Both the position numbers and the translations under genes were made by a program. Under the pieces are notes generated by a model. It worked only from the letters and a program-made list of their open reading frames with translations. It searched no databases and was not told the origin of the DNA. From Chara braunii (Eukaryota > Streptophyta > Charophyceae > Charales > Characeae), in NCBI GenBank assembly GCA_003427395.1, contig BFEA01000817.1, forward strand, positions 12,961 through 39,516: a stretch of DNA of 26,556 nt. The letters run 5' to 3'. Below are positions 7,492-16,879 of the stretch, piece after piece (within the stretch, counting starts at the first letter, position 1; each line of letters opens with the position of its first letter).

Positions 7492-7524
7492 CTGGGTCTT
7501 CCCAAACTTATGGAATTGGCCCAG
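7492..7524 (+). ncRNA. Core stem-loop copy 7
   Basis: Arms CTGGGTC (7492-7498) and GGCCCAG (7518-7524) give seven pairs with one U-G. Core is changed to TTCCCAAACTTATGGAATT, which lets TTCC pair with GGAA inside the loop and supports an inner CC/GG stem in the other copies. Confidence 0.65.
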
Positions 7525-9869
7525 CCTTTGGTTAACCCGATCAAATTTCATGCAATACAGCCTTTCTCCCATCCTGCCCCCAGATGCAACCCCACAATCT
7601 GCTTTCAGTCAAACAATGAAACTGAAACTGACATTGCGCACACATTCCTTTACTTAGTCTGGTTATGTCGTGAAAGTCAAACTGAAAGTCAAAGTAGAGG
7701 GGCATGCAGTATATTCAGTCAAAATATGAAAAGGAATATAGATACGGGCTATAACTGGGCTTATAGAGGGGAAGCAATGACTACCCCTCAGTTCCCTGCC
7801 TCCAGAACTCCTCCTGGGTCCCGATAGAGCTCCCGCAATCGGTGGGCTGACTCCCCACAGAGTCTTGCTGCGGTCCTACGGGTTGCAATCCCGTCTGCCG
7901 CCTTCCTCTCAGAACTGGATTAGCAGCCATGATAACGGTCAGCAGCCGGCAGCAACTGCAACTCGCTAACCGTGATCGGCCGAGGCAACAGTTGCCGAAG
8001 GTAACACAATAACAAGCTCAATATGACAACAAGTTCTTCTCATGTGGTACTGTAGCAACCATAACAGGCGCGCTCAAATGCCCCTTCACAATCAGTCGAG
8101 CATCGTCATAACACACAGTGTGATGTCAGACCACAGCACTGAGTAACCGGACTCAGAAATAAGGCTTGGCAGCGGACTTTTGCAAGACACAGTGAATGAT
8201 GTTGTCAACAGGCCATATACAACAGCATCATTATCCTGGGCCGCTCAGCAAAACACCGAGATTTATAATAACCGCAGCAGCCGCGATAACAGAAGCACCA
8301 ACAGTACAACAGAACCGACCTTTTCAATCCCAACACAACAATACTCGACTTACACGGCCGGCACGAGTAGCACCAACGGAAATGGCAACGTTTAACTAAC
8401 TCAGTATAACAACGAGCAGGAGTGGTGCACCCCGTAGCAGACTACACCCGACCGTAACCGCCAGCGACAGTGAACAAAGTGCTCGATGAGCTTTGCTACA
8501 ATATTGTGGCCTGAACTCCAGTCGTCCGCGGCTTTGGTTCAACGAGACGGTCAGTGCGTCGGTCTGTAGGTAAGTCTCTAATCCTCAGCCGATCTCAAGC
8601 TACTCTCGTCTACAGGACAAGTGAAACCAAATAGCTCGCCGCCTGAACATAGATCTGTGCACAGTCGTCCAGCCACATGCACCCACTCGAAATCACCCAT
8701 CAGCAAGTAAGCCTTCGTCTCTCAGCAGCTGGGCTCACGTTTCTTCCATCGGTACAACGTGCAAGGTTACAAGTAAATCTTCTGCTGGAGCGCGGCCGCA
8801 AATAATACGAGATAAATATTATGTCCCCGTTATCTTACTTCTCCGCTGCGCCCTTCGTTCGAGCGAGCAAACTCGGAATGAATGACACACAGGAGTACGG
8901 ACGGGTACCTCTTCTGTCTACAATTCCTTCCCTTGCCCGTTCCCTCTTATCCGGGTCCCTCATTCGGACGCACCTAGCCTAGAGTAAACTCGAGTAACCC
9001 TACCGTCAGAATCCGACCAAATGCATTCAGCCCGACTCGCTTGCTTCCACGGAACAACAGAACTCACCCTGTGCACCTGACCTTTCGTCTAGTCCCACTC
9101 CCTCTAATCCTTCACCGAAACTAACACTGTCACTACATTCGCCTAGTCTAACCCTTGTATGCCGCACCTCTTCTTGCCTGATATCATGGCGAGATTTAAA
9201 AGTTCCCTGANTCTATGTCCCATCTCCTTTCTTGATACTCCGCCATAGCAGTCGCGCAACTACCTTTCTTACTAACCTCTTTTCTACTGATTCTNTACTA
9301 AAACTAGCAGCGGATTCAAATCCGCCCAACCTAGAAACTCCAGAATCCCACCCTTAGTCACACGCTCTCATCGAGTGAGTGAGCCATGCTTATCTCACTC
9401 TTCTCGCTCTCGCCTTCTCCATAACTCCGCGAGGGCCCCGGCGCTTATACCAAACTAACCGCTGTCCTGCCTCCAGTGCGCCAGAACCCGCTACTCCGCC
9501 ATCACTATTGTCAAACACACCCGACATGCTAACCCGTCCGGGCTCATCCACCTCCCTCTCCGATTTCGTTTACTTGCCCGCCGCGTTATTTTTCCCTGCT
9601 TCGCTCACTTTCCGCCTTCACCAACTATTTCCCTTGTCGAGTCAAACCGCCATTTGCTGACTCAGTGCGGGACAGTCCGTAAGAGCTTCCGCATGGCTTA
9701 CAGGCCGAGTATAGGAAACGGGTGGCGCCGCCCCTCCTTTATACTCCCGACCGCCAACGGTCAACCCTCACTGATCCATGAGGATACCCAGTCCCCCGTG
9801 CCGCTCTTATGGAGCCCCGGCCCGAGCTTAGAACCGGTAGTGGCCCAAAAAAATAAGTAAATATATATC
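7525..9869. other. Gene-poor stretch, scattered hairpins
   Basis: No coding region is supported. The plus ORF 7318-7827 runs through the stem-loop array and shows no domain; those at 8180-8395 and 9379-9660 are low complexity or unrecognised. Perfect hairpins include ACGGG/CCCGT (7878-7894) and CTGAGT/ACTCAG (8139-8156). Ambiguous bases occur at 9211 and 9295. From about 8560 to 9860 I see nothing specific. Confidence 0.5.
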
Positions 9870-9908
9870 CTGATGAGTCGGTGAAACTCGGACGAAATAG
9901 TTTGTCAT
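9870..9908 (+). ncRNA. Damaged hammerhead ribozyme
   Basis: CTGATGA (9870-9876) is followed by the stem II region GTCGG-TGAAACT-CGGAC and GAAA. One stem II pair is lost (C to G), and the base after GAAA is T rather than C. Upstream there is only A/T-rich DNA, with no stem I partner or cleavage triplet. It is judged inactive. Confidence 0.8.
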
Positions 9909-9976
9909 AGCCCCTCGTTTGTTGTCCTCTTCTCTCTCTCTGCCTACGGTTTTACCGACCAGTTTTGTTTGTGACA

Positions 9977-10002
9977 ATATATATATATATATATATATAT
10001 AT
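9977..10002. repeat. (AT)n microsatellite
   Basis: The AT run is internal to hammerhead-repeat copy B. The equivalent run in copy C is 10521-10564. Confidence 0.95.
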
Positions 10003-10094
10003 ACCTCTTCTCTCTCTCTGCCTACGGTTTACCGGGCAGTTCTGTTTGTGACGATATATACTACGACTTCGCTAGCTTCCTGCTACGGTTTTTT

Positions 10095-10339
10095 NNNNNN
10101 NNNNNNNNNNNNNNNNNNNNNNNNNNNNNNNNNNNNNNNNNNNNNNNNNNNNNNNNNNNNNNNNNNNNNNNNNNNNNNNNNNNNNNNNNNNNNNNNNNNN
10201 NNNNNNNNNNNNNNNNNNNNNNNNNNNNNNNNNNNNNNNNNNNNNNNNNNNNNNNNNNNNNNNNNNNNNNNNNNNNNNNNNNNNNNNNNNNNNNNNNNNN
10301 NNNNNNNNNNNNNNNNNNNNNNNNNNNNNNNNNNNNNNN
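10095..10339. other. Assembly gap
   Basis: 245 Ns. The true length is unknown. It hides the join between hammerhead-repeat copies B and C. Confidence 0.99.
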
Positions 10340-10518
10340 GATTTTGGTTAAGGTAGATTATCATTTACAGTGTAATCAGTGAGGGGATTCTGCAGACTGT
10401 TAGGGTTCAGCCTCCTGATGAGTCGGTGAAACTCCGACGAAACAGTTTGTCACAGCCCCTCGTTTGTTGTCCTCTTCTCTCTCTCTGACTACGGTTTACC
10501 GGGCAGTTCTGTTTGTGA

Positions 10519-10568
<50 letters not shown>

Positions 10569-10611
10569 ACGGTTTACCGGGCAGTTCTATTTGTGACGAT
10601 ATATATATCAA
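10340..10611 (+). repeat. Hammerhead-bearing repeat, copy C
   Basis: After the gap come an upstream flank, a near-complete hammerhead (10393-10449), the CAGCCCCTCGTTTGTTGTCC and CT-tract body, a GGTTTACCGG palindrome, a long (AT)n run (10521-10564), and a second partial palindrome block directly against R1 copy 2. Copies B and C lie head to tail, so a transcript through both would carry two hammerhead cores about 540 assembled bases apart, gap included. Confidence 0.75.
10393..10449 (+). ncRNA. Hammerhead ribozyme, type III layout, near complete
   Basis: Stem III is CAGACTGT (10393-10400) with ACAGTTTG (10442-10449), eight pairs with one G-U. The cleavage triplet is GTT, so the cut would fall after 10401. 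Stem I is weak: AGGG/CCTC has one mismatch and one G-U around TTCAG. CTGATGA spans 10415-10421. Stem II GTCGG/CCGAC encloses a seven-base loop, and GAAA lies at 10439-10442. All core nucleotides are present. The damaged stem I makes activity uncertain. Confidence 0.85.
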
Positions 10612-10799
10612 TAGGGCCCACGTTCGGACTCCCCCAGCAAAACAAAGCGGGATAGTCCCACGGGACCCTCAACCCCTCCGATCCTTCAATGCTCCGTGCT
10701 GTCGCCCGCAGGCCTCAAACCCCGTACCTCCACCGTGTAAGTCCTGTACTGTAACCTATAGGGCTAAGCCCAAGCCTGGTACCAGCATGCCCGGGATTC

Positions 10800-10807
10800 T
10801 ATATAAA
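10800..10807 (+). promoter_or_regulatory. TATA box in R1 copy 2
   Basis: TATATAAA is in the same context as at 1206-1213. If active, this copy could drive transcription into R2 and unit 2. Confidence 0.5.
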
Positions 10808-11192
10808 GTGGTGCAACGTCGGTGCTAAAAAAAACGCCTTGGGCCATATTTCTACCTGCCACCAACCCACCACCACTAGGCGTCCCTGTCGGCTAGCACA
10901 CACTGCGTCGTGGCCACAACATACGCCAAACGTACTGCCAGCCAAGCGCGGTAAACGAAGGTTAGTACTTTTTACTCTTTTAAACTACTCAATAATCAAA
11001 ACCAACCCGAAGGTCTACGCCGGCGTCATGATTAAGAAAGGGAAAAATCACACGCGCACCTTAAAACTGCGCGCCCACTCACCCTCTACCCTAGTCAACC
11101 ATCCTGTCAATGTAAACCACAGACTCAGTCGCGACTCGCGCGGTATACTTAGACTCTAAATCAACTTACTTTCTCTCACTTGCAGAACCCAG

Positions 11193-11220
11193 GGCAGATA
11201 CCCTTGTCAGGGTATTCGCC
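11193..11220 (+). ncRNA. Conserved LTR-end stem-loop, R1 copy 2
   Basis: GGCAGATACCCT pairs with AGGGTATTCGCC around TGTC: twelve positions with one A-C mismatch and one G-U. The outer GGC/GCC, degraded in R1 copy 1, is intact here. Confidence 0.65.
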
Positions 11221-11224
11221 GACA

Positions 11225-11886
11225 GCGCCCAGTAGGGCCTGTTGGACTCGATCCCGGTATGTGTTGGATAAGATTCGGCTACGTTAACCTACTAGGCTAG
11301 CTCCTGTTCCACACTGAACAGGAGCAGCTCTTCAATATGAAGAGCTAGCCCATGTATCTTCCCTGCCTACGGCCTTGCAGGCTCCGCCCGCCTATGGTCT
11401 AGCAGGCCGGTTAGCCACGTGACTGGCGGTTTGACCGGACATCTGGCCGGGTAGGCCTCGGCATCAGCCTATCGGCCCCCAGGCTCGAAGTCAAGCCCAA
11501 TGGCCCCAGGAAATAAAAACAAAACTATCTATTCCTTCTGCGTCGCGGCCCTATACCCAGTGCAACCCTCTTTTTAGCCCATTTAGGCCCTGAATCGCGC
11601 GGCCTTTATGGGTAGATTAGGCTTAATTTTAACATTCTCATGTTCACATGTTCCTGCAGCTTCGAAAAAGCAAAAACATTTTCATTCACATTTATTACTC
11701 CCGGACGCCACACTCGTCCGGACTAAAGTCTGAAAAACTTTTAATCCCTCAGTCATAGGTCAGGTTTGAATAACTTTTGGTAAACGTCAGTCTCATCAAG
11801 TCCTTCGATTTCAACGAAAAAGGTCGGATAGCGTCCGACATTGAAACCCCTCGGCAAATACCCTTGTCAGGGTTTTTGCCCCGACA
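11225..11886 (+). mobile_element. R2 LTR-like direct repeat, copy 1 (5')
   Basis: This block starts GCGCCCAGTAGGGCCTG and ends CCCGACA, and recurs at 20787-21465 in the same orientation at roughly 93% identity. It is rich in hairpins: GCTCCTGTTC/GAACAGGAGC (11300-11325), AGCTCTTCA/TGAAGAGCT (11326-11346), CCGGACG/CGTCCGG (11702-11722) and GTCGGA/TCCGAC near 11825. It resembles R1 in its start (AGTAGGGCC), a TATA-like CCTATACCC-AGTGCAAC, and the TGTC stem-loop at the end. I infer an LTR of a related but distinct family. Confidence 0.65.
11853..11880 (+). ncRNA. Conserved LTR-end stem-loop, R2 copy 1
   Basis: GGCAAATACCCT pairs with AGGGTTTTTGCC around TGTC, eleven of twelve positions. Compared with R1 copy 2, the lower stem changes from GGCAGA/TTCGCC-type to GGCAAA/TTTGCC, which removes the A-C mismatch and keeps pairing. 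Confidence 0.7.
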
Positions 11887-12870
11887 GCATTCCCAGGCCC
11901 CATTGAACGACGTCCCCGTCGTTCACCCTGTATTATTCAATAATATAGGGCTTTCGGATTCTTACGGAACTCCTCTGAAAAAATGGCTACAAAATCTCTT
12001 TCAATCGAAAATAAGTCGAAGCTTATAACCAAAATCCGAGTCATTTCCTTGGTAGTCTTAAATTCAATCATCCTTGATTGGAATGGTACCAGATATAGCC
12101 TTTGGCAAGCCTTTCACCAAAACCTGAATTTTTATACCGGACCGAATTCCGGAATAACTAAAATATCCAAGGAACTTTGTCTAAATGGTCCCAGCATCAT
12201 CCCACTGGCGGCAACTCTAAACATCTTTTAGTCTCTCAGAATGGTACCGGAAAAGCTTCCGGCTGGCCTTCTAAACCCCAGTTGGCTAATGTATTCATTT
12301 ATCAAAAAAAGTCAGGTTTAACCCCCTGACGGGTCTTTCATAATAAATAACCTCCTGGGCGGCCCAGACAGAATCTGAACCAACCATTCATGAGAGAAAC
12401 CATTCATCGAAAGTCCTTGTCCAGGTTTTGGATCCCACTCCAATTACGAGTTATCACACATGATACTTTTCCTGCATGCCTTGTGATGTGCGTCGAGGAG
12501 TGGTGGATAACATCTCGACGTTAAACCCCGCTTTAGACTCGAGTCTCACCACATTCCCTCCGATTCCAGTGTCATGTTTTCGTTGGTCTCCTACTAGTAA
12601 GGTTGAACTACCCCTTCTCTATGATCTAGGCTGGTCAGACCCGACCATAGAGGCGAGGCGACCCCACCCGTCACAAGGCCAAGGTGACCACTCCTTTCCC
12701 CATGGCGAGCGGTAGTCGTCACCCTCACAAGCAAGATTCCAACAATCACAATAATACCTTCCTCCCTGTCAACGATGGTGTAGCCACCCCCCCTTAAAAA
12801 AGAAAGGTGACAGCATCCCACTTTGGACCAGGAACAAAGCTCCGGCGTGGGCCTCACTACCATTTACGGA
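11887..12870 (+). other. Stem-loop-rich leader of unit 2, no gene recognised
   Basis: No coding region is supported. Hairpins include the leader hairpin at 11905-11924, CCCTGTATTA/TAATATAGGG (11926-11950), GTCAGG/CCTGAC (12311-12330) and CGTCGAG/CTCGACG (12491-12520). It corresponds in position and style to 1633-3052 of unit 1, although overall sequence has diverged. Confidence 0.5.
11905..11924 (+). ncRNA. Leader hairpin, unit 2
   Basis: GAACGACG pairs with CGTCGTTC around TCCC. It is the counterpart of 1650-1669; the preceding CCCCATT also matches CCACATT there. Confidence 0.6.
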
Positions 12871-13661
12871 GCTCACTGCATCAGAACTCATTATAGTATG
12901 ATAACTAAAAACAAAAGCAAGTCATAAGGTAAGATAAGTAATTGAATCACATGTCTGACGGATAACACGCAGGCATATGACCCAAGTACCATTATCTCCT
13001 TAGACTTGTACTTACAGAATTTCACATTCATAACCAAATACACAAAGTTTCACAATCATATCAGAATTTCATCAAGACATGATAACAGCTAAACACTCGT
13101 TACAACGAAATGATCAAGAACACAATTCACAGTAAATATCACAAATATTTTTAATCGAACAATTTCCATTTACCCTTTACACAAAAAACTCGTGTAAAGT
13201 TGAAATCTATACTAATTGTTTAACAAAATCACATGGATACAATCACTAATACTCATCAAACATTACGAAAGAAGTCAACAATAGTGACTAAAATTACAAG
13301 AATTCTAAAATAAAACCTTAGTCAACCTATGGTTGACATACCACCAAAATGTTTTTAATATTCTCCACACCATACCAAATTTGGAGAAGGTGAGTATATG
13401 ACCAAGTTAATATATGATGAAAACAATGTAAATGGCATGCAAGCGAAAATGTATCATGAAGAGTTATTAAAATTAATCTTTCACATTCCAGCCTCCCTCA
13501 AAATCTCAAATATTGACCAAACTATAATCTCAAGTATTTGTAAAATAGAACTGATGGTCTCCGAGGAACCTCCTAACCTCAAAACTAAATGAATCTTGAA
13601 AGATCTGACAGTAAATCAATAAAACCTATCAAGGAGAAAAGCACGGGGTCTGAAACGATTT
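12871..13661. other. AT-rich DNA, no gene recognised
   Basis: A 64-codon plus ORF (13398-13592) has ordinary composition but no recognisable motif and is not called. Two hairpins, CTTTACAC/GTGTAAAG (about 13175-13200) and GTCAACC/GGTTGAC (13321-13337), were noted. Confidence 0.45.
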
Positions 13662-14368
13662 TTACGCTTTCAACTTTGCCCACATGCGATCAATAAGAAC
13701 ATCTCTGATAAATTTGTCTTTCTTCATAGCTGGAAAAACAGGCATGCTATTCCAGTCTATAAAAACTTCATCCTCACGTTTCCTCACAATTCCCTTTTCC
13801 ATATCACGGTCGAGGTGTCTGCAATATCTCATCTAATGACCCCACATATGCAGTATATACACCTCCAAAGCTTGTCATACCTTTTCTTCTCACTCTTTGC
13901 CTGATTTGAACATTCTCCTCGTTCCTGTGCCTCTAACCGTACACGAGAAGAAACTTTAATATTTTATAATGACTTATTTTTCATATCCGGTAGTGACTCA
14001 ATATCCGTAACTCAATTTTTCTTCCCACAAATCTCTCGTCTTGCGAGACTCACTTCCCTCGTACCTCCTTAAGTTTTAGAAACTTTACGGAGTTTCGTCA
14101 AATCGAGTTCGATCTGTTTATCACTATCCAATTACATTGCCTTCCTCTTTTAGCTTCTCAAATTCATTCCAAGTATCAGAAACTCGTCCGAGAAGTTCAA
14201 CATCAGACTTTAGCCTTTCGGCAACGAAGTTTGAAACAAAAAGAAACTTATGATGTTCTTCCCAAAGCATTATAGCCCTGCTAAGATCTGGAAAGCAAGC
14301 GGGAACTCAGCAACCTCATTGCCTTCAAAAAAGGGACACATGTGAGCAAATGCTCCCTTCGTCATCAT
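13662..14368 (-). pseudogene. Decayed ORF fragments, possibly gag of a tRNA-Asp-primed element
   Basis: Two coding-like pieces read on the minus strand. The first starts at an ATG at 14366-14368 and continues, after one frameshift, through EEHHKFLFVSNFVAERL and DTWNEFEKLKEEGN to a stop at 14124. The second (13662-13829) includes EVFIDWNSMPVFPAMKK and ends at a stop. They lie 200-900 bases downstream, on the same strand, of a primer-binding site, where gag is expected. No capsid motif was recognised, so the identity is positional inference. An intron-containing gene cannot be excluded. Confidence 0.35.
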
Positions 14369-14560
14369 ATCACCCTTCAAAAGACATAACTTATATTAAT
14401 AATCAATCGATAAAAATTCATAAAGATAAAGCTAGTTTCGTTTTCGACAATATCTTAACCAACCCACCTAGATACTTACCACAATGAATTTATAATTTTC
14501 ATCAAAAAATTTAAATCACCCGAGTGTCGTTCCACCAGGGACAACGGTAGTTTGCCGTTA

Positions 14561-14578
14561 TCCCCGGCAACGGCGCCA
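14561..14578 (-). promoter_or_regulatory. Primer-binding site complementary to tRNA-Asp
   Basis: The plus strand reads TCCCCGGCAACGGCGCCA, the exact 3' end of plant cytosolic tRNA-Asp including CCA-proximal bases. The minus strand is therefore its complement, as used to prime reverse transcription in Athila/Tat-type gypsy elements. Reading on the minus strand, the site lies two bases after TTGACA, which fits an LTR ending in CA. No tRNA body is attached. Confidence 0.8.
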
Positions 14579-14580
14579 CC

Positions 14581-15100
14581 TGTCAAGCGCATCGGCCCTC
14601 GGGCGAAAATGAGGACCCTCCCGGCCATGTCACGCAGGAGATTAAACATAAAACACTTCCAAGAAACAACTCGGGAACGACGCATAACATTTTCGCGAAC
14701 CGCCGAGACGGACGAGGTTGCATCGCTCCTTCGTCGCTCTAGCCGGGTGCGCCAAGCTATACATCTCGCGGTCCCCTACGACAGGATAGGTTTTCGCGGG
14801 GCATAAACTTGCATCCCTAAGGGGCTGTCACCACCCTCAGGGGCGTATCCCTACCAAGCTACCGACCCACATGCGAAAGTTTTTAAATGCAATCGCAGAG
14901 GTAGATCAACCGAGGGCGTTTGCTCGTCTCGCTGCAGTATACGAAATGCTTGGTTAACGCCAAGTGAACCCGAACGCCGTTCGTTCCCTGAGGCACTGAT
15001 CTCCCAAGTACGAAGCGTACGCCAGTCGACTAGGACAGTCCCAACCAAGCGTGAAACTCTCAGATACAATCCCAGTCCTTAGCAATCATTTGAAAACAAA
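14581..15100 (-). mobile_element. Probable 5' LTR of a minus-strand retrotransposon (outer end undefined)
   Basis: On the minus strand the LTR would end at 14581 (TTGACA), just before the tRNA-Asp primer site. Its upstream boundary could not be placed and no second LTR was found in the window, so the element is truncated or diverged. A 72-codon antisense ORF (14851-15069) lies inside and is not thought to be a gene. Confidence 0.45.
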
Positions 15101-15820
15101 ACAACAAAATCCATATAACTTAATAAAATCACGTGAAATTTAATCCATTGACTTGATGAGTTGGTTTGCCAAAGTGTTTTTTTTCAACCTGTATGACTGA
15201 AGAACTTTTTATATTGTCATTCTAAAATCAATAATTGAAGGAAAGAACTAGGACTGATCTTCCTATTATGACTATTGAAGTTTGTCATAAATAACTTCTG
15301 CAAGTAAATACCATTGCTACCATGCAGATCAACAAGTGATCTGATTCCTGGTCGATGTTTAAACTCTTAGTTCGACCATACTTCCGTATCATACACAACT
15401 ACTTGAAGGAGCGAAATTTTGTTGGTCGCTTTGTCCTCGTGGACAATAATTACTCTTTCTGTTCCACGAATGATGGAGTATCCATCTCCAACACCAAGTT
15501 ACTTAACACAGAAAATGTTCCGCCTCCCGCTGCTTTGTCATTGCCATTACGCTCAACAACTTTTTCAGACGTTCGCTTTTCACTTTATTCAACTTATTTT
15601 TAAGCGATCGATTACCCCTCAATGCATACGCATGATAGTGAAATCATCGGGGTAATCCGAATACTATCCATCCGGCGGTCCTAACTACATGGAGTGTTTT
15701 TGTTTTTGTTTTTGTTTTTGAGATTAACTCGTGAAGCCATAGATCATATGGCTTCCTCGACGGGATAGTCTATGCAAGGGGGTTTTCTGGAATGTGATTA
15801 AGATTTAAAAAAAACGGCGT
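15101..15820. other. No gene recognised
   Basis: AT-rich DNA. A TTTTTG microsatellite-like run lies near 15695-15720. The plus ORFs at 15355-15655 overlap in two frames without any motif. This could be LTR or unrelated spacer. Confidence 0.4.
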
Positions 15821-16879
15821 CTAACCCTGGTAAATTTGTCGTCCCCCGCGCACCTGTGCCTCTAGCAAATCCAAACGCGCGCGCTCGTTGTCGTCAAGTA
15901 CCAAGGTTGTCACTCGCCCTCTTCGCATGACTCTAAAAATCTGAGTACCATAATGGGAGGCCATCCGTGAGGCTAGTCTCCACACTATGACTCGGAAAGG
16001 CCGGCTGAGTCCAAACAAGTGTCTGGTCTCAGTATCCCGGATCCGGATGACGCTGAAACGCCTGTCGGACGAGGTAATCGTGATCCTCACAATGACTCGA
16101 GAAAGACATTGGAGATTACTCGCGCGGTGAAAATACAAGGTATATCCGAAAAACTCATTCTGAGTCCGGGCAGTATTTGCCCTGAAATCTGCGTGAGTAG
16201 TGGGAAAAAATCCCTCGCCATTTCGTAATAGTCCGATGAAGTCGATCCACTTAGTAGAAGATTCATCACGAATTCGTAGAAGTTGCTCCGCTCCTCTGAT
16301 AAGATCGTCCTCATGTGTGTCGCGAACCAGCAGGTACCTCGGAATCGTCAAATCTCGTTGTGCTCTTGACATTTGCGTATCAGAACAAAAATTACATTAG
16401 TCACGTAATCCTTTCTCGAGTTCGTCCTCCTCGTCCTGCTATACATACTCAGAGAAAGGCCCAACCTGTTTGCCCGCACCCGTCTCGCATGATATATACC
16501 GAAGAATGGACCTTGCCGTTCGTTTATCCAAAGTACGGAGCAGACGAATGTCAACCTTATCTTGGGTATTTCATCCATTCGCGGGTTTATCTCATACGAC
16601 TGTATCAGTACTAAGTTCATGTTGGCGAAGTGGAGACGCGAACTCGTAGTGAACAATGTCCAGACCGGTTCTTGACCTGAAAATGAGTCGCCTTGGAGGA
16701 TTTCGCGCACTGCCATCCTAAAACCGCGGAACATCTTCCTCTGAGTATAATTCATAAGGTTTGTAAAAGAGCCGTCCTATTCTCTCTAATCTTTCTCCGT
16801 TAAGTCTTGGGGACTCGACCCGTTCCGCCGCTGCATCGCGATTTTGGAAAAGGTAACAGACCGTCGTTCCCGCAGACAT
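15821..16879 (-). pseudogene. Unrecognised decayed protein gene (about 350 codons)
   Basis: From an ATG at 16877-16879 the minus strand reads an acidic, coding-like N-terminus (GERLERIGRLFYKPYELYSE). It breaks by frameshift near 16725 and continues in 16348-16755 (HFANMNLVLIQSYEINPRMD), then shifts again near 16370 into 15821-16372 (ESSTKWIDFIGLLRNGEGFF, ERARLDLLEAQVRGGRQIYQ) to the stop. Three frames that join end to end with protein-like composition argue for one former gene. No conserved domain, signal peptide or membrane segment was recognised. It lies 1.2 kb upstream, on the same strand, of the tRNA-Asp primer site and may belong to that element or be an older host or viral-like relic. 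Confidence 0.45.

Larger units (their letters stand above)
6828..7524 (+). ncRNA. Array of seven covarying stem-loops with one conserved core
   Basis: The core CACCCAAACTTATGGAACAT or a near variant occurs seven times, starting at 6835, 7110, 7224, 7300, 7360, 7436 and 7499. In six copies it is enclosed by inverted arms of 6-9 pairs whose sequence differs from copy to copy, while complementarity is kept. Three arms contain a G-U pair if read as plus-strand RNA (copies 3, 6, 7); one mismatch (copy 4) would be G-U only on the minus strand. The plus strand is thus the likelier RNA. Within the core, CC and GG can pair around CAAACTTAT, extended to TTCC/GGAA in copy 7. Spacing runs from about 60 to 275 bases. 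It resembles no ribozyme, riboswitch or CRISPR repeat that I know. Confidence 0.7.
9870..10094 (+). repeat. Hammerhead-bearing repeat, copy B (cut by gap)
   Basis: It begins with a damaged hammerhead, then CAGCCCCTCGTTTGTTGTCC, a CT-rich tract, a GGTTTTACCG palindrome, TTTTGTTTGTGACAA and an (AT)n run. The CT tract, palindrome and TGTGACGATATA block then recur at 10003-10060, so the body is internally duplicated. It ends TTCGCTAGCTTCCTGCTACGG, as in the inverted copy at the left edge, and runs into the assembly gap. Confidence 0.8.
10612..11224 (+). mobile_element. R1 LTR-like direct repeat, copy 2 (3')
   Basis: It matches 1018-1632 at an offset of 9594 with only about a dozen differences, so the pair is young if these are LTRs. 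A TATA box lies at 10800-10807 and a pyrimidine-rich TTGCAG acceptor near its end. It runs directly into R2 copy 1 with no spacer beyond the shared GACA|GC boundary. Confidence 0.7.

Noticed and set aside
6828-7524. CRISPR-like regularly repeated 20-mer
   Set aside because: Spacing is irregular (about 60-275 bases), no spacers of uniform length exist, the core is inside variable hairpins and the context is eukaryotic.
9919-10364. ORFs running through the N block
   Set aside because: Most of their length is undefined sequence.
13398-13592. 64-codon plus ORF with normal-looking composition
   Set aside because: AT-rich region, no homology recognised, no supporting promoter or neighbour.
14090-14110. 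TTTCGTC as an antisense hammerhead core
   Set aside because: No CTCATCAG partner or stem II lies nearby.
14510-14580. tRNA-Asp gene on the plus strand
   Set aside because: Only the 3' end matches; no D-arm, anticodon arm or 5' acceptor strand precedes it.
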